Below the pieces are notes generated by a model. It had not been told where the DNA came from and did no database searches. It saw only the letters and a list, made by a program, of their open reading frames with translations. A stretch of DNA of 64,000 bases from Tetracentron sinense. Taxonomy: Eukaryota > Streptophyta > Magnoliopsida > Trochodendrales > Trochodendraceae. The DNA is taken from positions 43,264,034-43,328,033 of the forward strand of contig CM026551.1 of NCBI GenBank assembly GCA_015143295.1. The letters run 5' to 3'. Positions 11,345 to 21,700 of this stretch are shown here, piece after piece. The position numbers were made by a program, and so were the translations under genes. Numbering within the stretch: position 1 is the first letter of the stretch; each line of letters starts with the position of its first letter.

Positions 11345-11914
11345 TCATGATCATGTATTGACTTGGAACTTGGAAGCTGCCCGACTAATGTACGATCGTA
11401 TAGATACCCATACTTTCAAAAAAATGGAATAGAAAAAATTGTGTATGAGCTGTTGGCGACGGGTATGATACGGCATAGCACGAGTCCTTACTCATCACTT
11501 GTGTTATTGGTCAAAAAAAATATGGATCGTGGCGAATGTGTGTCGATTACCGGGCCTTGAATGGCATAACTATCAAGGATGAGTTTCCTATCCCAGTAGT
11601 GGACAAACTCCTCGATGAGCTTCATGGGCCCCACTATTTTTCAAAATTAGATTTGAGGTCCGGATTCCATCAAATTCAGATCCGCGAAGAAAATATACAC
11701 AAGACCGCATTTGTACTCATGAAGGACATTACGAATTTCTAGTAATGCCATTTGGACTCACAAATGCCCCATCTACCTTCCAAGGTTTGATGAATGATAT
11801 ATTTCGTGAATATTTGCGGAAATTTGTGTTAGTCTTCTTTGATGATATTTTGATATATAGCGCCACTTAGGACGAGCATGTGGACCATGTTTCTATCGTT
11901 CTTCATATCTTGCA
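11345..11914 (+). pseudogene. Reverse transcriptase, N-terminal part, interrupted
   Basis: Pieces in shifting frames give [21 protein letters not shown], then [54 protein letters not shown] and FFDDILIYS. These are the ordered RT palm and finger motifs; FFDD stands for the catalytic YxDD box. A stop lies right after ILIYSAT. At 11914 the frame, reading HIL, is cut by the solo LTR, and it resumes at 14589 as QKHQIHVKLSKC. Frameshifts near 11535 and 11740 make it non-functional. Confidence 0.9.
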
Positions 11915-14583
11915 TGTCGCAACCCAAAATACCCCCTAGGAGTTAGGGATACTTTAGCTCATGACCGCCGTGTCATACCATCCTGTAATGACACATAAGG
12001 CGTACATACCATCCTCTGAAATACACAAGGCACATAATAGCGGAAGCATAAAATTTCTTAAACATAAAACCATATGTATTCTAAGTCTCGATTATTATAA
12101 CATATACAAAACATATAAGTGTAAAGTGGACATGCCCACTATCAAAATATACATGTTCTCTCCCTCACCAATAATCTAAATAGGGCCTCCTATCTAGTAC
12201 TCTATCCTCATGAGGATGATCCATGGTAGGCTCTGGATCATATTACTCCTCCTCTATCCAAGGCTCAAGAGCACGTTCATCAAAACCTGCCGAAGATAAC
12301 AACTTCGGCTGAGCATGGAATACTGAGCGTCTACAAACCACTAGATAATAATGTCATAACATAACATGCTTTCTATGGTAGTTCATCAGATACACATGCA
12401 AATACTGTAAACAATTGCAGAAATCCCTTTTCACTTACACTATGCATACATATTGTACATATACTTCTTTTGGTTCTTTTTTTATACCTTACTTTTGCTT
12501 TCTTATTGTTTCATTTGTTTTACATATGGCTTGTCATTTGGAATCAGATAACAATGCTTACCCTGCTTGTGGTAAGAGCCCACTTTCATCATTCCAATAC
12601 ATATACTTTTACTTGGAATCAGATGATAATGTTCACCCTGCTTGTGGTGAGAGCCCACTATCATCCTTCCATACAAATGCTTTTACTTGGAATCAGAAGA
12701 TAATGCTCGCCCTGCTTGTGGTGAGAGCCCACTATTCTCCTTCCAATACAATTATTTTTACTTGAAATTAAAGAATAATGTTCACCCTGTTTGTGGTGAG
12801 AGCCTACTATTCTCCTTCCAATACATATGTTTGTTCATGGTTTTACTTGGAATCAGATGATAATGCTTACCCTGCCTGTGGTGAGAGCCTACTATCATCC
12901 TTCCAATACAAATGCTTGCTTATCATCTTTTACTTTGCGTTCTTTACAATTGCTTTGCTTTTCATCTTTTGCTTGCTTTTACAATACATGTACATATACA
13001 AAAGCTCGCTCATGCATATACGGTGTTCATATACAATGGTGAGTGAACATGGTAGACAATTAGAAACACTTGATCATATAGCACATGCTTTTCTACTTCA
13101 TTTAATCTCAATCACATAATCACTTACACATGACACATTCTTGAATTCATCATATAATCATTTCATTCAGTTGGTATTAATCATAGAATCATCATATCAT
13201 AACTAGTAGGATTTTCTACTTGTCTTCATCAAAACACATAGGTTTTCTTCTTGGTTTTTCCCAAAACTTAGTCTTTTAATCATGCTTTTCTCAATTGAAT
13301 CATCACACAATTACTAAGTAGTAAGAATACACGTTTTTCATGCTTTGGGTTAAGGCATAGAGGCATCACAAATTAACTCACATCACAAATACAGATTTTC
13401 TATCTTACTTTTACAATATGGGTTATGGCATTAAAATCTAGTAGAGTGTATCTACCTTTATATATCATATCCCTTTTATCTAAGTGCTCTAGAACAAGCT
13501 GAGAAGTAAGAAGGAGCACCCTCTTTGGTTGAAAATACTAAAGCAATAACAAAATAAGAACACCTAAGCAAGCACCAAGCTCCTCTTCTTTCTCCCCTTT
13601 CTTCTCCCTCAAATTTCTCTCAAAAGTATGCTTAGGGTTGTAGAAAACCTAACACCCATGAAAATGGTGTTTAAATAGGCCAAGGGGGTTGCCCAAAGAC
13701 CCGCATACCTTTAAAAATATCCTGGAAGTCGGCTACAGACCAAAAACCCAGCTGACCGGTAGACCAGTCAGAAGTTCGGTCGACTGGTTCGGTCACCTTG
13801 TTTCCTGTTTTTCCTACTTCGGTATTTCGACCATAACTTTTGACTCGCTCATTGGATTTTGACGATTCAACTTGCGTTGGACTTGTAATTCAAAGGGAAA
13901 CAACTTTCATGTTTTGTGAAAATCCTAATTCTTTTGTATTCATATTCCAAAATGGCCCTAAATGTTACTGGTCCAAAGTGACTGCTGAATTGAAAGTAGA
14001 CCCGCTTTTGGAAAACCCACATTTCACCTAACTTCTACTCAAAATCTGAAAAATGTAAATCATGAACCTCAAAGAGGATTTCAATAAATTTCTAAAAATT
14101 CAAGAATCACTCGATTCCGATCAACGGTCAGAGTTCTAGAGCTCCTTAAAGTTGAGAAAATGCCAAGACATCCTCCTTAACACTTAGAACATTTCGAGTG
14201 TTTTCACACTCTTTTCCCTTGGGTCCAACACCCTACTCATACCTAATGAATCATCCCCCCATAGGTTTTTAACCCACCTAGGTGATCACCGAATTCACAT
14301 CAACATGCATAAGAGGCCCCGGCCTCTTTATGCTTCGCACACTAGCACTATTCACTTACAACCCTTTTAAGCACTTAGGGTATTTTATACCCATGCTTTT
14401 CCCCCCTTAGAGCATCTTTATACTCTATTTTTGAGCCTCAACACACGCACCTAAAACCCTCATTTGACTCACCATATTGCCAAGAACAAAGTGGAAGGCT
14501 TTAGGCTTTTACACACACCATACAAGGATACTATTCACTAACACTATTCATAGCTCAGTAAACTCGGATTCCGAGGTTCAACA
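11915..14583 (-). mobile_element. Solo LTR (family L, 2669 bp) inside the RT
   Basis: It begins TGTCGCAACCC and ends TTCAACA, flanked by TTGCA (11910-11914) and CTGCA (14584-14588), a 5-bp TSD with one difference. Removing it and one TSD copy restores an RT reading HILQKHQIHVKLSKC. On the minus strand it has a CCTATTTAAACACC TATA-like box (about 13670), the GAGCGAGTCAAAAGTTATGG block (about 13830) and the EPWIEEE string (about 12250), as in the other family L LTRs. No internal domain of the parent element is present, so it is a solo LTR left by LTR-LTR recombination. Confidence 0.85.
12538..12925. repeat. Five-copy ~75-bp tandem repeat within the solo LTR
   Basis: Copies begin TTGGAATCAG (or a variant) at 12538, 12613, 12687, 12762 and 12847, so the spacing is 75, 74, 75 and 85 bp. 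Each holds ACCCTGCTTGTGGTGAGAGCC and a CATCCTTCCA or CTCCTTCCA end. Because 75 is divisible by three, the reading frame stays open through several units, but I see no sign that this is coding. Confidence 0.85.
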
Positions 14584-15300
14584 CTGCAAAAGCATCAAAT
14601 CCACGTCAAGCTATCCAAGTGCACATTTGGAAGCCCAAGTGTTGATTATTTGGGCCACATAATATCCAGAGAAGGCGTTAAGGCTGATCCAAGAAAAATT
14701 GCTTGAATGAACTGAACCGAAGACTGTTAAGGAATTGCGACGTTTTTTGGGAATCACGGGTTACTACAAGAAGTTCATCAAGGATTACGGAAAATTGAGT
14801 GCCCCTTTGACCAACCTATTGTGGAAAAATGCCTTTTTGTGGGGACCCGAAGCATCTGTATCGTTCGATATTCTCAGAAAAGCAATGACGAAAGCACCAG
14901 TGTTAGCTCTTCCCAACTTCACTAAGCCTTTTGTCATCGAATGTGACGCATCTGACACCGGTATCAGTGGGATTCTTATGCAAGATGAGCAGCCAATAGT
15001 GTTCATTAGCAAGGTACTATCTAGCAAAAACAAAAGACTCTCAACATATGAAAAAGAAATGCTATCTATTATACGTGCTGTGACCAAATGGAGGCCAGAT
15101 CTTCTGGGACGCCGCTTTACTATCTGTACGGATCATCATAGCCTAAAGCATCTCCTCAACCAAAATATTGTCACCCCAGCTCAACAAAAATGTCTAACCA
15201 AGCTTTTGGGTTACTATTATGATATCGTCTACCGTAAGGGATCGGAAAATTCTGGTGCAGATGCTCTCTCTCGTCGTTTTGAACAAGGAACTATCATGAC
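14584..15300 (+). pseudogene. RT C-terminal part and RNase H of the chromovirus
   Basis: It resumes the RT with KLSKCTFGSPSVDYLGHIIS, then RRFLGITGYYKKFIKDYGKL, and leads into RNase H with FVIECDASDTGISGILMQ, YEKEMLSIIRAVTKWRPDLL, FTICTDHHSLKHLL and a closing GADALSRR. Those are the DEDD-type RNase H landmarks of Ty3/gypsy elements, where RNase H degrades the RNA strand of the hybrid. In-frame stops near 14705 and 14715 separate the RT end from the long open stretch at 14735-15517. Confidence 0.9.
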
Positions 15301-15439
15301 CCTCTCAACGACCACATGGGATGTCATGCAAGATGTAACATCATCCTATGAGACAGATCCCTCAATACAAAATCTCATCCTCCGTGTTACTAATCATGGA
15401 GATAGTGTGCCACATGACACATTCCTAAATGGCATACTA

Positions 15440-16314
15440 TGGTATCGTAATAAGGTCCTTAATGAACTCCACAATTCAGCAATAGCAGGACACTCAGGAT
15501 TTAAAAAGACATACTAACTTATCTCTTGTCCCTTCTATTGGAAGGGATGAAAAAGGATGTTAAGAAATATGTGGCGGAGTGTGACATATGCCAGCGCAAT
15601 AAATATGAGAATTTGCGACCTCCGGGCCTACTTCAACCTCTCTCTATACCCGATCGTGTATGGACAGAGATCTCAATGGACTTTATTGATGGCCTTCTGA
15701 ATTCACATGGAAAGGCAGTAATTTATGTCGTCGTTGATCAGCTCTCCAAGTATGTGCATTTCTCACCCATTGCACATCCTTACACGGCTCCGTTGCAAGA
15801 ACTTTCATCGATACCATTTTCAAATTTCATGGCATGCCGCTATCTATTGTAAGTGATCGTGATCCTGTTTTTACAAGTACTTTTTGGAAGGAATTATGGA
15901 GGTTACAAGGCACGCAATTGAAGATGAGTACAACTTATCATCCCCAAACGGATGGTCAAACTGAGGTTGTCAATCGTTGCCTCGAGATATTTGAGGTGTT
16001 TCACTGGGACTCACCCTACACAATGGACACAATGGTTGCCATGGGCTGAGTGGTGGGACAATACTTCCTATCATGAAGCAACAAATTTAACCCCATATGA
16101 GATAGTGTACGGTCAGCCCCCTCCACCTTTAACTTTGTACACTGGTGACTCTCTAGTGCACCACGTTGATCTAGAGATGAATGACCATGATCGAATACTC
16201 AAGGAAAACTTACAGTGGGCTCAAGAACGAATGAAGATCCCAGCCGACAAACATCGAATTGAAAGAGAGTTGGAAGTAGATGATTGGGTTTACCTCCGTC
16301 TTCAACCTTACTGA
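15440..16314 (+). pseudogene. Integrase remnant of the chromovirus
   Basis: An HHCC zinc-binding region is split by a stop at 15515 (ELHNSAIAGHSG... then VAECDICQRNK). The catalytic core follows: TEISMDFIDGLL with the first Asp, [16 protein letters not shown] with the second, and [17 protein letters not shown] with the Glu. A frame change near 15835 and another near 15990 break the protein. In an active element this enzyme joins the cDNA to host DNA. Confidence 0.9.
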
Positions 16315-16329
16315 CAAACCTCGGTATCT

Positions 16330-16615
16330 ATGCCTAGATCCCTCAAATTATCTCCACGATTCTATGGTCCCTATAAGATCATCGAACGGGTGGGAAAACT
16401 TGCTTATCGATTGGATCTACCTCCCGGGTCAAAGATCCATCACGTATTCCATGTATCTCAACCACATACAATCTTGAATCGACGGATGGTAAAATGTCAT
16501 AATGAAGCAGTAATTGAAGTGTTGGTCCAATGGGTTGGCACAACCCTGTAGATGCAACATGGGAAAGGTGGGATTCACTCCAACAACAGTTTCCAGAGTT
16601 CCGCCCTTGAGGGCA
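16330..16615 (+). pseudogene. GPY/F module and chromodomain-like C-terminus
   Basis: [20 protein letters not shown] is the GPY/F module of Ty3/gypsy integrases. It is followed by [14 protein letters not shown] and then VLVQWVG, with ATWERWDSL in the next frame. VLVQW-G...ATWE is the signature of plant chromovirus chromodomains, thought to guide integration towards chromatin marks. A frameshift at about 16545 separates the two halves. Confidence 0.8.
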
Positions 16616-16627
16616 AGGATGATTCTA

Positions 16628-16638
16628 TGGGGGAGGGA
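16628..16638 (+). other. Polypurine tract
   Basis: GGGGGAGGGA lies directly before the 3' LTR start at 16640, the expected position and composition of the RNase H-resistant plus-strand primer. Confidence 0.85.
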
Positions 16639-16639
16639 A

Positions 16640-16997
16640 TGATGCACACCACCCACTACCTTCGTGCATGTGCATGTGCATGCCTCACACATGATCCAAA
16701 CCCCCAGTAGCTTTCCCATTTGGGCAACAATTTGGGCAACAACCTTTTGAATTTGAATTACAGCCCTGTCGTAGATTTCCTTTTCTAGTTTATCTATATT
16801 TTAGTATCTTTCTTAGTTGTTAGATTTCATTAAATAAGGTAGTTTAGTTGCTTTATTAAGAGAACGTGTAACCTTGAGGAAGGCATTATTGAATTGAAGC
16901 ATTTAGGAGGATGACCACCCTCACAAGTGGCCATTAATTTATCTTTTCTATCAACTGGTTCGTAAGATTATCAGTGTTATGATCCAGGATTGTAACA
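16640..16997 (+). repeat. 3' LTR of the chromovirus
   Basis: The 358-bp LTR begins TGATGCACACC, ends GATTGTAACA, and matches the 5' LTR at 9705-10032. It is followed by CATTC, the right copy of the TSD. The extra 30 bp come mainly from two short internal duplications. Confidence 0.92.
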
Positions 16998-17002
16998 CAT
17001 TC

Positions 17003-17360
17003 TCGAAAATATGTGCGATTCCCCTCTACCCAAAGATGGTATATCATGGTTCTAATGGAGAGCTTTTTAACTTGGCTTTGCACGTCAGAACTGGCCACAT
17101 GACTGGTACCACCTTGTGAATCCAGAATGGCTGAGGAAAGAGGTCCTGGGTGTTCCAGTCAGCAACCCTTCTCAAGCCCACTATTTCCTTTCTCATTTAC
17201 TCATTCCCTTTTCCCTAGTGAGTCAAGGAGAATCTCTCACCCCTCCATTTCCTTATTTCCCTCTTCTGTGACTCTGCCCCTCAAATGTTGGGATTTAAAT
17301 TTGATTTTAAATCTTAAAACCAGCTGTGATCAAACTAGATTTTGGGTTTTAAGTTTTAAC
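17003..17360. other. Intergenic stretch, nothing recognised
   Basis: Only a short chance ORF (17127-17429) is present, and it runs into the hAT element that starts at 17361. Nothing else is supported. Confidence 0.4.
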
Positions 17361-17805
17361 CAATGTTACCTAGTTCGGTGGTTCGCTCGGTTCGAATTCG
17401 GGTTCGCGGTTCACAGTTCGTCACTCTAAAGTGAACTCAGTTTGCTAGGGGTAGGATGAGATAATTCATTTCTCGGTTTGCTTAGGTTCTTTAATTTGGT
17501 TCGCTACTTAAACATGTAAAATAAATATATATTTTATAATATATTATACAAAATATATATTTTTAAGAATGTGGATGATATATTACGAATATTTATTTGA
17601 AAAACCATAAAAAAATGTCTTTAATTGCCGAACCTGAAGAAAAATATCAATAAATTTGATTAAAAAATTCGACAAACAAAGACCGCTTTGAAACCACCGT
17701 GTGGTTCATTCAATTTAATGAACCAATTCAAACTGAACCACGAACCAGTTCGAGTTTGCTCCAGTTCATGGTTTGCTGTAGCAAACAGCGAACTCGGTAA
17801 CCCTG
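17361..17805. mobile_element. hAT-type non-autonomous element, perfect 8-bp TSD
   Basis: Termini CAATGTTACCTAGTTCG and CGAACTCGGTAACCCTG are imperfect inverted repeats. Both sides carry GTTTTAAC (17353-17360 and 17806-17813). At 445 bp without a transposase it is non-autonomous. Internally it is rich in GTTCG words near both ends and AT-rich in the middle. Confidence 0.85.
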
Positions 17806-17813
17806 GTTTTAAC

Positions 17814-18766
17814 CCATGATTTTGGTTTTAGTTGGGATGTTTACTTAGTGTATTAAGTGAGGCAAAGAACTCCTAAAAATTCCCTTATTTAGTCCCACAT
17901 ATCACAGGGAAGAGTTCTCAAGAGAGCTAATAAAGGCTCCTTCCAATCCCCAATTCCCTTGTGTTATAATTAAAAGTACCACTAGGATGTGTGACGCGAG
18001 GTGTGTTATACATTAGCTCAAGCGTGGGTTTGAGCAGATAGCTAGGGCCTCACCCAGTCAAACTAATTGGTGAACCCAAATTCAGACTGACCAATCCAAA
18101 ACAGAACATAACAGAGTACCTTTTTTTTTAAAGAAGCTAATCAGGTTACAGATAGTTCAGCTCGATCGCAACAAAATCTGACCAAGTTTTGGGGTACATT
18201 TCCCAGCCAGGATGTTGAAGAGGGGCATTGTTTTGCTTCTAATTAAGGTTCATTTCAGGTATATGGAAATTTAAATCTTCGTCACTAGGTGTCTGTGTCT
18301 TCAACTTCAGTAATTGAAATATCAAGTTATAGATCTTTCATATGCTCTCCTCCTCTTTTGGGGTACCAAATTGTTGCACACAAATATAGAATTATGTTTA
18401 CCATCTGTATATGACAAACATCAGAGAAAAGAGTAAAAGACATTCACAAGAGGAAAATTTTCCATATATCATGTGATCAACTAATCCTGGATACATATCC
18501 CCAAAAATATGTTGGGATAATTAAGCGGAAAAAAGGACATATGAGACTACTCATTAAGCCCCAGAAGACCAGCAAAGCATGGATCTTGAGGATGATTTGA
18601 AAGCCTTCGGAAAAAAGGGCTCAATCCAAAACACTGTCTGCCTATCAAAACTGCTGGGCAGCAGAAGCTACCACCATCTCTGCCATATCTTTCCAACCAG
18701 TGATTATCCATAATCATAAGTAAAAAAGTAGATAGTTGCCTTTAAATGCAACTCATAAAAGTTTGA
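17814..18766. other. Intergenic DNA and 3' flank/3'UTR of the HSP70 gene
   Basis: No ORF, inverted repeat or shared repeat is seen. The part nearest 18766 should hold the minus-strand 3'UTR of the downstream-ending HSP70 gene, but I cannot place its polyadenylation site. Confidence 0.5.
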
Positions 18767-21700
18767 TCACAACTCGTCGTGGACCTTCACTTCTGGATCT
18801 GCTTTGTTATTGGGTGATTCAACCGAATCCCCTGTGGATTGATCATTTTGGGAGGAATTCTCCTCAGAAGTCGAGCTGGACGTGCTTGCAGTCTCCCTTT
18901 CGCTCTCAGTTTCATTCTTTGGAGGCTTCTCAACCTTTGGCTTTGGCTTAGGGATTCTATTAATACTGTCAACCTATACAGATACAAGTTTTGCTTATTT
19001 GTTAAAATTTGTATTACACAACTATAGAATGAACTTGTAATCCATATATATTGCTTTCTACTTTTAATCATGGAAGAGATTTGCATTACCTTGTATTGGA
19101 GATCAAGTACCTTCTCATATACTTCTTCAGAAGTAAATGCCGGCACACTGAATCCAGAAGTCCTGTGAAAGAAACTCACTTAGCAAAAGTATATATATGT
19201 AAACAGAGTTAAATGTCATGAATTTTACAAGCACTCAGACCTCCAAGGAACAGGGCAGACAGTTGTATGCAGGAAAAACTCCATGAAAGGGAATAATCAA
19301 TGATTTTCAGTTGAATTGCACGTTGTTTTACATTATAAATTCAAAATGAAACTGGAATATAGACAATCCCACCTGCCATAGAGAACCCTAGAAGTAGAAA
19401 AGGGCAGCTCCACAGATTAATTAGCGAAATAATCACACCACCTTGTAAGTGTGAACAGTTTTACCTAGTTCAGCACCACAAGCAATTCTATAATCACGTG
19501 AAGTAAGCTGCACTTGGCAATCACAAAAAAGATTCTTAGGGATCTCCCTGTGAAGCTCGGGAGCTTTAGTATCCATCATAAGACCACCTAGTCCACTTCA
19601 CCTCACCTCAAAGCAATTAATCAAATATGTTCATCCTCAAATGGGTATAGATTCGTTCTTTCATTCCTTCAACATAAGAATGCACCATCCCTCGCCCTCT
19701 TTCTCCATTAAGCTAAAGTCAGAAGTAGTAGTATGTGGACTGTTCGCTCCCATCCAACCTGTTGATCCTAATGCTCTAGTTGCACTCTGATTATCATTGC
19801 CATTTTTCTAACAGATCCAAATTTACAAATATGAATCCTTCATTTCCAAGACCTCATTCTACTTCCATCTACCATACATCCTTCTGTACCAGCAAATGTG
19901 CTCTTCTTTGCCTTTCCCTGTTTTCTTTTGAGATAATAATGTTACCAAGAGAAAATTGGTCTTCATGACATAAATCTGGCACTGTAAGTACATTCTTTTC
20001 ACTACCAGATATCCACCATGTGCATTTGAATTACCGGTCTGAAGAGTCTAGACTCTAGAGCCTACCTCGCACTCCAAACAAACTGGCCCACTCCTAGCCC
20101 AAAGAGTCCACAATATTTGCCTCCAAACAACAAGCTCTTGAATTAATTGATATTCTTCCCCAAAAAGGATCTTGAATTGACATTCTTCCCCAAAAAGGAT
20201 CTTACAGGATAGATCATTTAAGATGATATTCTAGAATGCAAGTTTATACCTAAAGAAAGCTTTTGAACAGCTTTATGTTCAAAAAGAGAAATCATGCTAT
20301 GCAAGCATCAGTGTTTTAAAAAGCGTGAGAGGCTTACACCTCAAGGCGAGTTTCAAGGAAAACGCTTAAGGCTTAACCTTGAGGCTTAAATCTCATGAGG
20401 CTAGAATTGTGTGGCTCGCTTTATCTCTGAGGCATGTGCCTTATCACTTCTAATCAAAAATGAGTTTTTAGCCACATAACGGAGACTAGAAATTTAAATA
20501 TATATTTTTTAAGGTGTTTGCCTCTTACACTAATCAAAAATAGGGACTTAACCACATAACTAAAACTTCAACATTACATTATAAAATGTGTGCCTCATAT
20601 TTTCTTTTATTGATAAAAATTTTAATTTTTAATTTTTGTTATTGGACTAAATTAACACTTAGTTTATTATGTCTAACGTATTTTAAGCTTTTTAAAACCT
20701 TAACAAGTACATGTCAATTAATTAAAGGTCTCTCTCTCTCTCTCTCACACACAAACACACACACACACATATATATATATATATGTATATATTTATTTAT
20801 TATTTTGAAGTTTTTTGGAATATTCTTATTTATTTGTTAAATTGAGGTAGCATAGCCTCACGCATCTTGAGGCCCCAACAACAGGCTCCACGCCTTCGCG
20901 TTTTAAAACATTGGCAAGCATACATACAGTGTGCATAGAATTTGAATAAAACAGGACTAATTGACAGAGTTACTATAAAGACCAAGAGATGATCACATAC
21001 TTCTTCTGCTCGGCCTCCTTCTGCTCTAACCAATCCTTGACCTTGTCAGCATCACTTAGAACCTGAAAATACAAATATTGTACGTAGGATTTCAATTGTG
21101 AAATTTTCTGTCATAAGCATCTCAAACCCCAAATCAAGATAATTCCAACATATTCCACTCAAAAATATAAAGAAGGCCAATTAGATGAAAACTTGATAGC
21201 ACACCTCATCTATTCTGGCTTTGGGAAGCCACGATTTGTTCTTCTCCCAACCACTTATAATCTGCAATGTTCAAAAAGGAAAATGTCAACTCATTAGAGT
21301 TGTCTAAAAACCTCACCCAAGCAAGGTAGCAAACTTAGAGTTAACACACAATGTCGCAGGAAAATAACCTATCAAAGCCTTTCTGCAAATGAAAATAACC
21401 TATCAAAACCCTTCTGTAAATGATATGATGAAGGTATAATTTTAATAACTGGACAATAATTGGCAGCCGGTTGTTCTAAGCAATGGATATCATAAGCTTA
21501 TCAGCAATATATCTGCACACCGAGAAGTTTAACTATTTCACTAGTAAAATTGTAGGAGTCTAAAGATGCCTCCAGCACAAATGTGTATATCTGTATAAAC
21601 GAGAAAAAATAAATAATAAATGCATGGAAAATTACCATATCATAATTTGTATGGTACATACTAAAATGTGTTTTGTTGAGACCATAAGGTGAACATATTA

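Larger units (their letters stand above)
9705..16997 (+). mobile_element. Decayed Ty3/gypsy chromovirus, split by a solo LTR
   Basis: The element is bounded by TGATGCACACC... and a ...GTAACA end, with a perfect 5-bp TSD CATTC at 9700-9704 and 16998-17002. It has 328- and 358-bp LTRs, a tRNA-Met-type primer-binding site, gag, protease, reverse transcriptase, RNase H, integrase and a C-terminal chromodomain-like segment, then a polypurine tract. The domain order PR-RT-RH-IN is that of Ty3/gypsy. The short LTRs plus chromodomain suggest the Reina group of chromoviruses (inference). Every ORF is broken by stops, frameshifts or deletion, and a 2669-bp solo LTR interrupts RT, so it is not autonomous. 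Confidence 0.95.
19163..21000 (-). other. Intron 12 of the HSP70 gene
   Basis: The 1838-bp GT..AG intron houses the hAT element 20309-20913. Aside from that element and its microsatellite I see nothing structured. Confidence 0.8.

Noticed and set aside
12415-12765. 116-residue ORF with repeated LESDDN...PACGESPLSSF units as a repeat protein
   Set aside because: It lies in a solo LTR tandem repeat, antisense to LTR transcription. It stays open only because the repeat length is a multiple of three, and two frames are open at once.
12538-12925. CRISPR-like array
   Set aside because: The repeats are contiguous 75-bp tandem units without unique spacers, in plant LTR DNA.
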